64,000 bases of DNA from Girardinichthys multiradiatus (GCF_021462225.1 NC_061797.1:23335093-23399092), one strand, 5' to 3'. Shown: positions 49,588 to 61,494, counted from the first letter of the stretch. Translations and numbers: made by a program. Notes: generated by a model not told the origin, from the sequence alone.

Positions 49588-50082
49588 TGTTATGATTTGG
49601 GGTTGTTTGGTTTTTGGTTTCTGGGTTTTTGTTGGTGTTATTCACAGTTCAAGTTTTGAATCATGTTTCTGTTTATTTTCCTGGTCATGCTTTAGTTTTG
49701 TCATCTTGTTCATGTTTTGTCAAGTTTGGTTTTCGGATCTGGTTATGCTTTTGCTTCATGTTTTTCTAGTTTGTGTTCAAGAGTCTCTGTTTTGCTCCAG
49801 CCACGTTTTGTTCGGTTAATTCGGATCACCTGCACCTATTAATCTGTCTTGTTTCACCTGGTCACACTCCATAAATACACACCTGTTCTGTCATTCATTG
49901 CGGAAACATTTCTCAAACCAAGTCTTGTTTTTTTGATCATGAAATGCCTGTCTTGCCTGCCCGTTTGTTGTTTTGTTCCTGCCTCCTGTTGTGAGTGAGT
50001 TTTTGTTATTAAACCTTTTAACTTACCGACATGCTGCCTTCTAGTCTGCATTCTGGGGTCCTATATCTCGCAAGTCGTAACA
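49588..50082 (+). mobile_element. Solo LTR-like element with 6-bp target duplication
   Basis: A 495-bp unit begins TGTTATGA and ends TCGTAACA, giving TG...CA termini within a short imperfect inverted repeat. GACAAG flanks it on both sides (49582-49587 and 50083-50088), a 6-bp target duplication. Inside, a TATA-like ATAAATA (49871-49877) is followed 137 bp later by an ATTAAA poly(A) signal (50008-50013), the order expected for U3-R-U5. No internal retroelement genes are present, so it is best read as a solo LTR. Clade unresolved. A non-autonomous DNA element is a less likely alternative. Confidence 0.75.
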
Positions 50083-50088
50083 GACAAG

Positions 50089-53000
50089 CATAACGCTGCC
50101 TTCCCTGTACTACAAATGAATATTTAAATTTAATTTTCTACTGGAAAGTTTGAAGCCTGCTGTGTCCTCTCCATTGACTATATGTGGCCATTAAACTGGT
50201 AGACAGACTTCTAAGAAAGACCATCTTTAAAGGTGACATTGATTCTGTACCCTTAAGGTAATTTGTAGAGCTTTTTATTTTATAGTTTCTAGTACGGAGG
50301 TAATATTGTATACCTCTTGAAGATATACAAAAATTAATATGGCCAAATTTGAGTATGGATGTTTTTTACTTGTTCTTACTAAAAGGAAGAGGTTTATGGA
50401 AAACAAAGGAAAGGTGACCACCAATATTCTGCATCACTGCAATTACTGATCTTCTCTGTGTTGCTAATATGTTTCCTAAAATTACTAAATTATCAGGGAC
50501 ATTTTACACCTAGAATAAGGATCCTATACATTTGACCTAGGTAAGGTCCAAAGTATTAACTTTTTACACAGATCAGAAGAGTTAAAGGGCTAGATTACTA
50601 TAGATTACTGCTCTTGTATTTTTACCAATGTACCCACTGAGTTAGAAGTGGAATTGCTGAAAAGATGAACAGGTGACGAAAAGACTGTGAGCCACACAAA
50701 GAGATGAAACTTTTTGATTTTAGAGATCAACAGTTTTTTTTTTGCATTGTACAGATGATAATCTGTAGCTAGACTTCTTTAGTTCAAAGTGTTGGGTACA
50801 CAGAAAACAAAATTAAAGCAATTTTACATTTTAAAGTGTGCTGAATCAGCACTGACGGCGAAGCATTACCCCAAGGTTGCAGTGCTCACCTGGCACTTGC
50901 AGGGCATTGTTGGCTGGCACACGGCGTCGACCACAGAGCTGCGTGGAAGAGGCGGGCATGTTGTTAGATGGCGCCTTAATGAGCAAAGTGTTGATTTGGC
51001 ACTGATCCTAATAGGATCAAAGCTATCATTTGGTTCCCAAGACGGCTGACAGGAGGCCAGGCCTGGCACAGCACCAAGAAGACAGAGAGACAACGTCACT
51101 TTCACAGACGAGATACATGCAAAATAGACCCGATCTTCATTCCGAAATGGCTCTTTCACCTTTTAGCTCCATTGCTCTGTATCTGTCCCTACTTCCTTTG
51201 CTTTAATAAACTCAAAATGTCCTTCCTTACACAAACACACAAAGAAGCTCAAGTTCATTAAGTGACTGTGAGTCAGGAATATAATATAACTCTGACACAT
51301 GTTCACAGCTATTTGAATGTGTCGTCAGACTTGTGGAAAAGCCTCAAGGCCATTATTTCTGGCAAACCCAAGTCACCCACGGTGAGGGCAATAGGAGCGA
51401 TGTTTATTGAATGTAGCTAGATGATATTGTAATGCACTAAGGGGTGTCTCAGCTGGCTTCAGCTCATTGAGAGGAATGATTTATTGTGCAGGAGTAAGTG
51501 AGGTTTATTTTGGCTTGGGACTGCTGCATGCCCTGAGGGCTGGTGATGGATTCACTCACATGCATGCATTGTCATTTGGAGATACACACAGAAAGAGGAA
51601 GGGCCGAGAAACAACTCAAAGGCAGATGTAGCCACATTACCAAACAGAAGGAGTCATGGATTTGCAAATGCACAAATTACAAAGAGAGCAAGGCCAACAG
51701 AAAGGAGACAAACAATACAGCACAAGAAATACACCTCCCTCTGCTCTCAAATTAAAATGCAAATGTTTTTTTTTTAGTTATCATTACTTGGCTCATCCTC
51801 TTCTTTCCACATGCCATCCCCCACCCCCTTTACCCTCAAAACCCACACCCACCCCCTCGTCTCCTCCATCCTTTTGTCTCAAAATTAGTGAAGCGGAGTG
51901 CTCGGGCGGCTAATTATGTATTCAAATGAAAGAGGCTCGTTAATGTTGCACTGGGGAGAAGCAAGATGATTGGGAGAGGGTGATGGAATTGAAATGAGCG
52001 TTGGGGTGTCGCTGGCTCACTCACTCGCTCGGGTGGCGGCGGCTGCAACGGTGGTGGAAGAGGCGGTGGTGCATCTGGAACCAGCAGAGCGCATCCCGGC
52101 AGATGTCACCTCCCGGGGGTGATTGGGAGGCAGGGAGAGAGAAAATGGGGGTGGGTGTGTGTGTTGTGTTGCTTAGAGAGCACGAGGGTTGGGGTGTAAG
52201 GTGGGAAGACGGTGGGTAAGGAGTGGGGTGAAGAGGAAGGTGAGGTGTGGGGGTAAGACAGTGGGAGTGGACGTCAAATGGGAGACAAACTTTACAATGA
52301 CAGGATGGTTGGGAAGCAGGGAGGGAAATGGAAGAAGGGGGGTTATTGCTTTGTTTCTGCAGAGGACACACAAAGAAGAGAAATGGGATGGTTAAATTAG
52401 CTCAGCAATGAAAGAGGAAAAAAACAGAAATCAGCTACTGAGCTTGTTGTTGTTCTTGTTGTCACCTATCTGGTGGCTCTGCTGTTTGACCTGCTACAGC
52501 GGAGGAGGATATTAATACCTGAAAGTAGAGTTCTGAGTGAACACCTGCACAGATGCAATATCTAAAAAAAAGTTTTTAAACCAGGATTTCAGCTGGGCAT
52601 ACTTGAAAAGGTGTAAAATTTGAAAGCTTAGAAGAAAACTGCAGAGTGACAAAATTGTTGGCAAGAGGAACAGTGTGTGTTTGCAGACTAGTTTGAGGGG
52701 TTGTACAGTGTTGATATGACCGAGCGGTACATTGCATTTAGCAGTGCTGAACGAGACTGAGATTCAGGTAAGGTGCTAGTACAGCCAGCTCAGCACAGCC
52801 ATCTGCTCTCTGTGTCCTTCATCTGACATACCTCTAAACCATGCTCGCCCAAAAGAACACACAAACACACACATTCAACCTGTATGTTACGCTTATGCTC
52901 AAACTCAGTTTGCTCAACTCTTATGCTGTATTTATGAGGGTTGTTGTGCCAGCTCAGTACCCTGAGGCCCTATGGCCCTGTGGCCTGCAGCTATCATTAC

Positions 53001-53133
53001 AGAGAGCCTGAACTCTCATTATTAATCCACAGCCTGATAATCAAATGCATTCTCTATCCCCAGGGGGCACCACTGGGAGCAGTTGCCCCCACCAGTTTCG
53101 TACCTCAGCGTTGAAGGTGTTTCATCAGCGACA
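50089..53133. other. Non-coding stretch with GC-richer candidate regulatory blocks
   Basis: 50840-51100 and 51880-52130 are repeat-free and GC-richer; the latter has TAATTATGTATTCAAATGA followed by a GGTGGCGGCGGCTGC stretch. 52130-52360 is G/A-rich. Open frames here follow composition. No gene recognised. Confidence 0.4.
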
Positions 53134-53299
<166 letters not shown>

Positions 53300-55470
53300 A
53301 TCTCTTTCTGACTCTCTCTTTCCTCCCCTCCCTTCCTTGTTTTTTTCTGTGAATTTTTGACGGAGATGCATGGTGTTTCTAATTTGGCATGCAGACATTA
53401 ATTCCAGCACAGCTGCTGCCTCCTCCTCCTCCACATCTTCTCTCCATCCTCTCCCCACCTCCCTCTGCCACCCTCAGCACCCCTCACCTCCCCCCATCTC
53501 CTCCTCCTCCCTCACTCTCTCCCTGAAGGCTTCTCTCTAATGTGCAGCTTCAGAGAGGCGCGGCAAATTAACACCATTTGTTCTGCGGAGCATGCCTTCT
53601 TCTCAACACTACAAGCATATCTTATGAGGTTTGTCTAAATGCGAGAGGGAGCAGGAAAGAAGAATTCACATAAAATGTTGCCACATAATTTTTATTGTTG
53701 TTTTTTTTTTATCTGCAGCTGAAAAAAGTGCTAAACAAATCTCTAAGATTTTTTTCTTCACAAGAGACTGCAACTGATTTCATCTCCCCAAAGTTGTACC
53801 TCGAGTCATTCACCACAGACAGAGACCAAAATGTCTCTGTGACAACAGCAAACATCTGTGTTCTCTGTCAAGATGTTGCACTATTAACACATTTCATAAT
53901 CCCTCAAAGCAAATGTTTTACTCCTAACTTAAACACTCCATTAGGAATAAATACTAGTTTTGTCATTAAAAAAATGATAGTTGAAATCGTCCACCAAATG
54001 TGTGCTGAGGGAGCAAAGGCAGAGAAGTGGAGACGGGTGGGGGAGAGGTGTGAAGAGGAGCAGGAGCATCTGGATTCTTCCAGACAGGTTGTTTTGGTAT
54101 TCTAAGTCCAGCCTGATAGGAATATTGAATATGGCAGCCCTACCTTTGCATTTACACACAAAGAAACAGCCACTTGCAGACAAACACAGCCATCCAGACT
54201 TCAACCTGCCTCCCCGTCTAGACCCAGCAGGATTCCCTCTCTCTGGGCATGGCTCCTTTTGAACCATGAGTATATTCCTTCCTGCCCCCACTTCTCATCC
54301 TTCCTCCTTTTAAACCCCTCTTCTTCATCCTCCTTTCTTATTTATTTTTATTTTATCTCCTTTCTCCGCAGTCTTCACCTGTCTTACAACATCTTCTGTC
54401 TCCTTCTCTTCCTTTTGCTTTCTCCTCCTTGCCTCTAAGATAACAGCATTATTAACTGCCCTACTTGACCTACACTCCTGATAAACTCAACCCTTTGAGG
54501 GTTCCTGCTTTTCCTTTCCCACTGCTTTGTGGGGATTACTCTTTTCTGGACCACAGGAAACAGTGAGCACCAAGCAATCTGGAGAAACTCTACATGTGGA
54601 GAAATGGCAGATGCTGATACAAACGCCCCCATGAACAGGGAGGAAAATCAAAAGTGAGGGATAGGGAGGTAATTCAGAGTAGCATTCAGAGCCAAATGTT
54701 TAAAATGAAATGTTTAGAGAATGTAATAATTGTAAAATTACATTAGCTAGCAATTAGCTAATTATATGAAAGCAATTTGATTAGCTGGAGTGGAAATAGA
54801 GCCGGATGTGGGACAGAGAGTAGTCAGCTGCGCCTCAGCTGCGAGAGAGCTGAATAACCTCTTTACTACAGGTGCATGCTGGGAGAGATGATCAGTCTCT
54901 GGAGAAGAACAATGCTGAGAGAGGATCTGTCTGGGACGTTAGTTTTCTAATCAGAAAACACCTCCTAAGATTTCATTGCAATGGATAGTGGGGGTGATTT
55001 GGGGACGGACTGGATGATCAAAAACCTTAGGAGGATAAATGCATCATGAGAAGTAAGATGTGAGGAAAGAAATGGAGAGATGGGAAGTATTTCCTTGAGG
55101 GTGAGGAAATACGGAAATGAGGGTAAGATAGAGTAAGAGGGGAGGAATGAAGTGTTGCTGCATTTGGAAAGCTGCCGCCACATCTGCTCGACCATGATGT
55201 CTGTGCCGCAGCCGTCAGCTGTCATTTTGGACCGCAGTCAAGTGGAGCAGAGGTACCGCCTGGCATCGTGCCTCGCTGCCTCCTTCTCTGCTAAAAGAGA
55301 TGGATCTTGCTGCAACTTCTGATTTTGTCTTTTTTTCTTTTCCTGAGCCCTCTTCTTTCTCACTTTCTGTTCTTGACCTTGCCCTTCTCTATTAAAGATC
55401 TTTTAGGGTAAGAAACTCTTTCTATACCTGCATTAACCAGGTTCAGTTACTTGGCCAGACAGGCAGATTA
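53300..55470. other. Non-coding stretch, no gene seen
   Basis: 53400-53530 is C/T-rich. A strong splice-acceptor-like T-run plus CTGCAG lies at 53700-53718, followed by a long open frame to 54105 with no recognisable domain. 54660-54960 is repeat-free with TAATTA-like sites and a GC-richer core, a possible conserved element. Confidence 0.4.
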
Positions 55471-56747
55471 TACAGTCCCAGGCAAAAGCATTTATACACC
55501 TAAAATTTGTTAAAAAGCAATACACAGAGAAGGTGCCCAGAGACCGATGGTAACTCTGGAGGAGCTACAGAGAAAGCCATTGTAAAAAGAAAACAAATTA
55601 GAAGCCATGCTTGTAGTTTGCCACAATCCATATAGAGAACACAGCAAACATATGAAAACAAGTTCTCTGGTTAGACCCAATTTAACATTTTTGACCAATT
55701 TGCATGCAATGTGTGGCAGACTACTCACAGTGCACATCACTGTGAACACACCACCCACAGGGTGAATTACGGCACTGGCAGCATCATGCTGTGGGATAAT
55801 TTTGTTCAGCAGGGACACGGAAGAGTCATCCTTTAAGGAAGGTGGATGAAGCTAAATACATGGCAATACTGGAAGAAGAAAACCTGTTTAAGGCTGCAGA
55901 AGAAAGGGGTTGGAGTTCAGCTTCCAGCAGTGCAACAGTCTTAAACATTCAGCCAGAGCTACAATGGTATAGCACAGCCATAGTCCAGAACTAAATATCA
56001 GTAATAGTCTGTGTAAGACTTGTAAACTGATGTTCTCAGATGCTCTCCATGTAATCCGACTGAGGTTAATAAAGAACAGCCTCCATGAAAACCTGAGGAT
56101 TTTGGATGTCTATCTATCCAGTTTGGCTCTTAGTTGAAATATACCGGTATTATGTTTTATTAATTTATTTCTATTTAAGTTAATAATACTTTTGTTAAGT
56201 ACTAATATATCGTTCTTTAATATTACTTGTTTTTATTTTAGACTTCAACCACAAATATCTCTGCCTTTTATTACTATTGATGTTTTTAGGTTACTATATT
56301 TATAGTTATTCGAAGCTTTATTTATTTATTAATATTACAAAAAATATATATACTTTTTCCATCTGTCTGTTCACTTTGGTCAGTTAAGTATTTGTGTACA
56401 TATCTGTAATGGCTATGGAGTTTTTAATGCTTTCCGTCTGATTTTTAATTTGTGTTACCGTTTGACTGATGAAAACCCGAAAGACTTGCAGCTGTAGCTG
56501 CAGGGAAATGTGGTTCTACAAAGTATTGATTTAGCAGTGCTGAATATACATGAACGCCACACTTTTCAGATTTTGATTTGTAAAAGATTTTGTAAATCAC
56601 GTATGATTTTCTCTTCTCTTAACAGTTAGACAACGTTGTCTTGGTCTATTACTCAAAATTCCAATAAAATACATTAAAGCTTGTGGCTGTAATGTGACAA
56701 AATGGGGAAAATTTCAAGAGGTGGTAAAACGTTTGCAAAGCACAGTA
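55471..56747 (+). mobile_element. Old Tc1-like relic, interrupted
   Basis: The left end is TACAGTCCCAGGCAAAAGCA; the right end is AACGTTTGCAAAGCACAGTA. Transposase traces on the plus strand include the GCATCATGCTGTGGG segment (about 55781-55795; family SIMVWG) and CAGCAGGGACACGGAAG. The stretch 56040-56100 (GATGCTCTCCATGTAATCC, then GACTGAGGTTAATAAAG) and the stretch from about 56488 (GCAGCTGTAGCTGCAGG, then GGTTCTACAAAGTATTG) are consecutive in this family, but are separated here by about 390 bp. Stops throughout; dead. Confidence 0.72.
56101..56487. other. AT-rich insertion inside the Tc1-like relic
   Basis: About 390 bp that interrupt the relic. Strongly AT-rich, with TTTATTTATTTATTAATATT-like wording and no coding potential. 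No terminal repeats or target duplication that I can define, so its nature is open. Confidence 0.45.
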
Positions 56748-58354
56748 TATGTTGATACTGATAAATAATGGGACGCAAACCTTTGTCAAAACTACAACTG
56801 ATCCATTATAGAAAATAAGCCATTAACAGCCAAACAGGATGCATTACTGCTGAGCATTTAGCCAAATTATCACCAACCAAACAAAGAATTTAAGTGTTCT
56901 ATTGCATTAGGTGAGGTTGTAAATAATGGCTTTGTATTTAAGGACCACCATTAGGATTCACCGACCAACATCAGTTATTCAACACTGTCTTCATTCCCCG
57001 CCCATCTGCCAAATAAAAGTGACAATAGAGAGAGGAGTGCAAGAGAATGAGAGTAAAAGAAAGATAGAAAAAAGAGCAAAGAATACGCACAGACACAGAG
57101 GAAGCCATGTTTATGTATTAAGAGAAAAAAAGATTTTGTAAGGTGAGAAGATGGTGAACTGTTGTGCCTTAGACAGCCAGGCATCAGGGTGATGAAATAA
57201 ATAAATAAGTAAACTGTCTCTTGTCTGCGTGGTGCTTTGCTGTGCTGTGGTGCCTGGTTGCCCATGAATATTCCATGAGGCAGAGAGTGGGGAAGTGTGC
57301 TGCCTGGAACATCTGGTCTAGTCCACAGGGACCCTCGTGGCGAGAAAGCTGCAACTTCAGGAGGAAAGCAGGGGAAGGAGGGCTAAAATGCCAATAAAAA
57401 GAACGGGAGAGAAAAAAGCAGAAATCAGCAAGCCTGCGCATCATATGGTTGATTTGTTTTGCTAATTTGATTTTAAGACCAGCAGCCCCGGCTTGTACAA
57501 AACAAACTGGGGAAAAAAATAATTTAGTGCACAAAATAAATCACATCATTATGGTTTGTGGTTGTTTTTTTTTTTTTTTAGTTCAGGCATTGTGTATGAT
57601 TAAATCTGTACGTTATGCAGCATCTTTACCTGAACAAAATGTTTGAATGCTGATAATACAGCAAAGCCCTGTGCAATTTATGGCAGCAACACAGAAAGAC
57701 GGTGGCCTTGCGGCTACAACTGGACATTGTGCTAAAGTAAATGTGCCTTGAGCAACCAGATCAATACTTCTAGAGGAAGAAGATGTCATTTTAAACGATT
57801 AGCTACTACTGTTTTTAATTTTATCTGTACATAAAAATTCAGTCAATGTTAGGGAAGAGATGGTAACAAAATAACAAAGAGCAAATTATGAAAGCCAAGT
57901 GAAAGCTTCTAAGTGTTATATGTGCCTTTCAAAGTCTGCACAGCAGACCTTTTACCTTAGTTGTTGTGTGTAAATTATCAATAGTGTTGAACAATGAAAG
58001 GGCTGATAGGCTGATTATGTTTGTTAACTCAGCAATTTCTGAAGAGCCAAGACATTTTGCAAACTGAGGATTGTGGTTTCTTAAACACTGCTGCAAATTT
58101 AAACTTATAGTTTTGACTATTTGATAGTGCTCTGCAACACTTTAAGCTCTGCAGTTATAATATTTCCTTTTTAGATTTCAGACCAACACAAACAGAAAAA
58201 TTTTTAAATCAAGCGGTTGAACCTTAGAACTGAGGCATACCTTTCTTTATCTCTAATACAAGTGACTGATTATGCTGAGACTGCTCAGACCTAGAATTTT
58301 GCTAAATCCCATAGTGAAATAGCGACAAGTATAAAACAGTCGTCAGCTAAACAC
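56748..58354. other. Non-coding stretch, no gene seen
   Basis: Holds a T-run at about 57566-57579. No gene, RNA or classified repeat. If the DIRS-like element once had a gag region it would be expected here, but I see no trace. Confidence 0.5.
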
Positions 58355-58454
58355 TTATACTAGGAAACTTGGGAAGAGAAGCAGAGAACGCTGATATAAA
58401 CACCAAGCATGCATTATATCCTTATAATGGAAGTAGTTCTCATTCATTGCATTC

Positions 58455-59112
58455 ATTCCTATCCTGGATCTTAAAGTTCTGAACAGACCACTCAGAAAAC
58501 ATGAATTCAGGATGCTTATACACGCATCCCTCCAGCCCATAGTGAGACAGGGCAACTGATTCATGTCTGTCAACCTAAAGGATACATATTTCCATATTCC
58601 GGTTAATCCACCACACAGGAAGTATAGGGGGTTTGCTTTCAAGGCATTTTTTACAAGTACTTAATGGTCTCTTTTTTCCCAGAAGCAAGAGGGTGTTTGT
58701 GCAATGTACCGAAGCAATGATCACCCTTTTAAGACAAAAGAGTGTTTACCTGGCAATTTATTTGGCAACTGGCTCTTCCAATCAGGAGACTGTGCACACA
58801 ACACTATGCTCATTTATTTAAGACTTTCTGAGTTTCAGGATAAACTCAGAGAAGAGTGTGCTGTCCCAGGCTCTGAAAAATGTATTTTTGGGAATATATC
58901 TGGACTCCGAGTCGTTCACACCCCACTTGTCGACAGAGAGGGTGGATGCATTGAGGATTTGTCTGGCCCATTTTTGCCTGCACAGATCCGTTCCTTTGTT
59001 CCTTTGGGTACTGGGATTACTGGAGTCAGTTATCCTTGTAGTTCCTATTGGCCACCTATATATGAGGGATTTCCAGTGCCGCCCCCCATGGATTATGGCA
59101 CAAGGAGAATAA
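58455..59112 (+). pseudogene. DIRS-like reverse transcriptase and RNase H remnant
   Basis: The frame from 58563 reads MSVNLKDTYFHIPV, then HRKYRGFAFKA. This is motif A of DIRS reverse transcriptases (DLKDAYFHI, RKFLRFAF), with the catalytic Asp replaced by Asn. The YLDD box region (near 58758-58780) is scrambled by an indel: YLATGSS in one frame, GNWLF in the next. From about 58838 the frame reads INSEKSVLSQ, then FLGIYLDSESF and, at 58975-59085, LHRSVPLFLWVLGLLESVI and VVPIGHLYMRDFQ, the connection to RNase H. Non-functional. Confidence 0.8.
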
Positions 59113-59509
59113 CAATCACTGTGATACAGTATTTGTCAAAGTAGTTAAAATAAATGGCAGCCTGTTGGGCTAGTGAGGAATTCCTGTGGGCCTATGCAAG
59201 AGATGAATCTAGAGCTGGAACCAGCAGTGGTAACACATTCATTTTCTCAAGTTCTTAGCAGGGTTTCTCACCCTGAACCACTTCCTACTCTGCCTCTGTG
59301 GACATCTCATCCTAGTGAGTACCAACAATGGTGGCTTGCATCATTGGCCAAGGTGGACTGTGTTCTAGGGCAGGAGGCGCTTTCTGTCATTAAGAGCCCC
59401 TCATGTCTATGGTCTGTTTGGTTTTTTTTTGGAAGGGGAAGAGTATTTCACCCTCAACCAGAGTGCTTGTCACATGGACATTGAAGGGAAGATGTCAAGT
59501 TAACAGTCT

Positions 59510-59865
59510 TTGTTATACTGTTTAATGAAAGAGGAACACAAATTTCCCAAAGTTTTTAAATCCCTGGTTCCCTTGTGGGACTTAGCAGTGGTTTGGAGGA
59601 AGTCATCTCAGGTCCCCCATTTGGTCCATCTGACTTCAAACGCTTCTCACTTTGGAGTGATTGCCCTGGCCTATGCATGCCAGATCATCCAGGCACCTTT
59701 GGGTCTCTGGGCCTGGCAGAATCCTGGGCCCTGTTTAGAGGCCTGTCAATTCAGGATATATGTGTAGCTGCAAGTTGGTCTTCTCCTCTTACTTTTGCAT
59801 GCTCTTTTAAACTGTATGGCCCATGCCTTCTAGATCAGAGTCTCCTTGAAAGCAGATGGTTATGT
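59510..59865 (+). pseudogene. DIRS-like tyrosine recombinase remnant
   Basis: PLWDLAVVWRKSSQVP (near 59570) resembles the start of the recombinase core in fish DIRS elements (SWDLAVVL). IALAYAC (near 59662), then ESWALFRGLSIQDICVAASW and SSPLTF (59716-59797) match its C-terminal part. The frame changes near 59710. The H-S-T-R stretch expected before WALFRG, which carries the catalytic His and Arg, is missing, so the gene is dead. The family alignment is from memory. Confidence 0.75.
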
Positions 59866-59937
59866 TGAATTAGCTGTCTGGCAATACAGTAGTCTCTGTA
59901 TTCCATAGTTAGACAACAAAATGAATGCTGTGAATGA

Positions 59938-60190
59938 AAACTTTAGGTTACTTTCATAATCACGGCTCTCTGAGAGGCATGAGATAGATGTGTCACCAGA
60001 CAACCCTTCTTGGTGCTTAGAAGAGGTGCTTATCTTGAATGATGCTGCATTGTACAACAAGCTACTTAAACGGAATGTAACGCAGGTGTCACATTCGTCA
60101 GCCAATGAGGGCAGAGGGGTCACATCACATAGTGAGAAATCTCACTCACGCTACTGTTAGAACTGGGGTTATGGAAGTAATCTAAAGTTT
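59938..60190. repeat. Inverted repeat at the 3' end of the DIRS-like relic
   Basis: Two 31-bp arms (59938-59968, 60160-60190) differ at six or so positions and enclose about 190 bp. Between them GAGGCATGAGATAGATGTGTC and CAGGTGTCACATTCGTCAGCC-like sequence carries no coding potential. Confidence 0.65.
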
Positions 60191-60694
60191 ACACTCTTGT
60201 ACTATAGTTGGAAACTGTACTAAAACTATACTAGAAAATGAAATAATGTCTTCAGACCCAACTACCTGTATGAGTGTGGGTCTGACATGGATTTTGCACA
60301 GGCTGTATGGTGCTAAGTGGGTTTGGGTTTATGATGGGCCTCGTGTATGGTAACCAAATTATTTGAATACAACCAATATCAACAAAGCAAGATGGGCACC
60401 CTATGTAGGTCTATTCAAATTGGACATCACAGAAGATCCATATGGGTCCCACATTCTACCCAGATTTGTCCTGCATCAAAACTATGTGAACAATTAATAT
60501 GGGTCCATTATGTATTATGCACAAGTTTGCTACTAAGTGAGCTGAAGAAAAAGAGATATGGGATGGAAGCGTCATAAAAATATCAGTGTTTGCAGGAAAT
60601 CTGTAGAAAACCCAAACATAGAACTTACATTGAAATTAAGGATGTGTGTCAAACTGTGTTCTTTGTAAACTAAAATATGAAAAGAAGACAAAAA
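60191..60694. other. Non-coding stretch, no gene seen
   Basis: No gene or classified repeat between the DIRS-like relic and the SINE. Confidence 0.5.
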
Positions 60695-61010
60695 TGGTAA
60701 ATGGCCTGTACCTGTATAGCGCTTTATCTAGTCTGAGGACTTCAAAGCGCTTTACACTGCAATCAGTCATCCACCCATTCATTCACACAGTGACAGTGGT
60801 GAGCAACACAGTTAAACACAGCTGCCCTGAGGCAGACTCACAGAAGTAAGGCTGTCATACAATCGGCACCACCGAGCCCTCTGACCACCATCAGCAGGCA
60901 AGGCAGGTGAAGTGTCTTGCCCAAGGACACATCAACTGAGATGGATGGAGCAGGGGTTTGAACCAACAACCCACCAGTTATAGGACCTTGTTACCATCTA
61001 AGGTACAGTT
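60695..61010 (-). mobile_element. tRNA-like SINE, minus strand
   Basis: Read on the minus strand it has a B box GGTTCAAACCCC (about 60952-60963), GTGTCCTTGGGCAAGACAC, then GTGTAAAGCGCTTTGAAG, GCTATACAGG and finally GGCCATTTACCATTTTTG. This wording belongs to an abundant family in fishes. The A box is weak. The family is different from the SINE at 6411, 30964 and 37990. Confidence 0.78.
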
Positions 61011-61023
61011 GGCCCCGGTCAAA

Positions 61024-61494
61024 GGTCAGTACGTGTTAAAATCTGGTATTCTTCCTCTAGCAGTTGAACTTGGCAGATTCTAAAGGGTCCTGAAGAGCAG
61101 CGTTTATATCTGTTATATGAACTCAATGTGGTTGAGGATGAATTTTGTTTAAAATTTCACCGTCTTCTGTATTATGTTCTGAGAATAATTTGTTTAAGAA
61201 GATGCAACAGAAAATTCTAAATTTGTTTTGGCTGACAGAAGCAGATACGTTAAAAGTTGACTGTTTAACGAAGAGACTTTTGTTTCAGTAAAATGTATTT
61301 AAAATCCTCGGCAACGAAGACAGAGAGTTTTGTATCCTCTATAATGCAAGTTTGTTATGTGATTTAGCTTTTATAAATGTTTTGTTCTTTGTGTATTCGT
61401 AGTATAGTGTCTTGTGAGCCTGTGTAGGCTGGGCACCATACCATGGTGCATGACACAATATTAAATAAATCTAATCAAATCAAGTATATCTTGT
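61024..61494 (+). mobile_element. LINE C-terminus and 3' tail relic
   Basis: The frame from 61033 reads VLKSGILPLAVELGRF, a stop, and later ELNVVEDEFCLKF, then LLYYVLR. This is the C-terminal region of many LINE ORF2 proteins (LPL-x-IE-x-GR, then VEDEFHFL-x-C-P-x-Y). The zinc-knuckle Cys and His are largely lost. The 3' part has TCTTGTGAGCCTGTGTAGGC and CCATGGTGCATGACA and ends with TAAATAAATCTAATCAAATC, a LINE tail. Clade unresolved. Confidence 0.7.

Larger units (their letters stand above)
58355..60190 (+). mobile_element. DIRS-like (tyrosine recombinase) retrotransposon relic
   Basis: The order of remnants on the plus strand is reverse transcriptase, RNase H, then tyrosine recombinase, as in DIRS elements of fishes. 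An inverted repeat follows: 59938-59968 (AAACTTTAGGTTACTTTC...) and 60160-60190, whose inverse reads AAACTTTAGATTACTTCC. Inverted rather than direct terminal repeats are a hallmark of DIRS elements. All coding parts have frameshifts and stops. Confidence 0.78.

Noticed and set aside
53695..54105. A 136-residue plus-strand frame after a strong acceptor-like T-run and CTGCAG
   Set aside because: No recognisable domain, no matching donor at a sensible point, and the peptide looks like chance translation of unique sequence.
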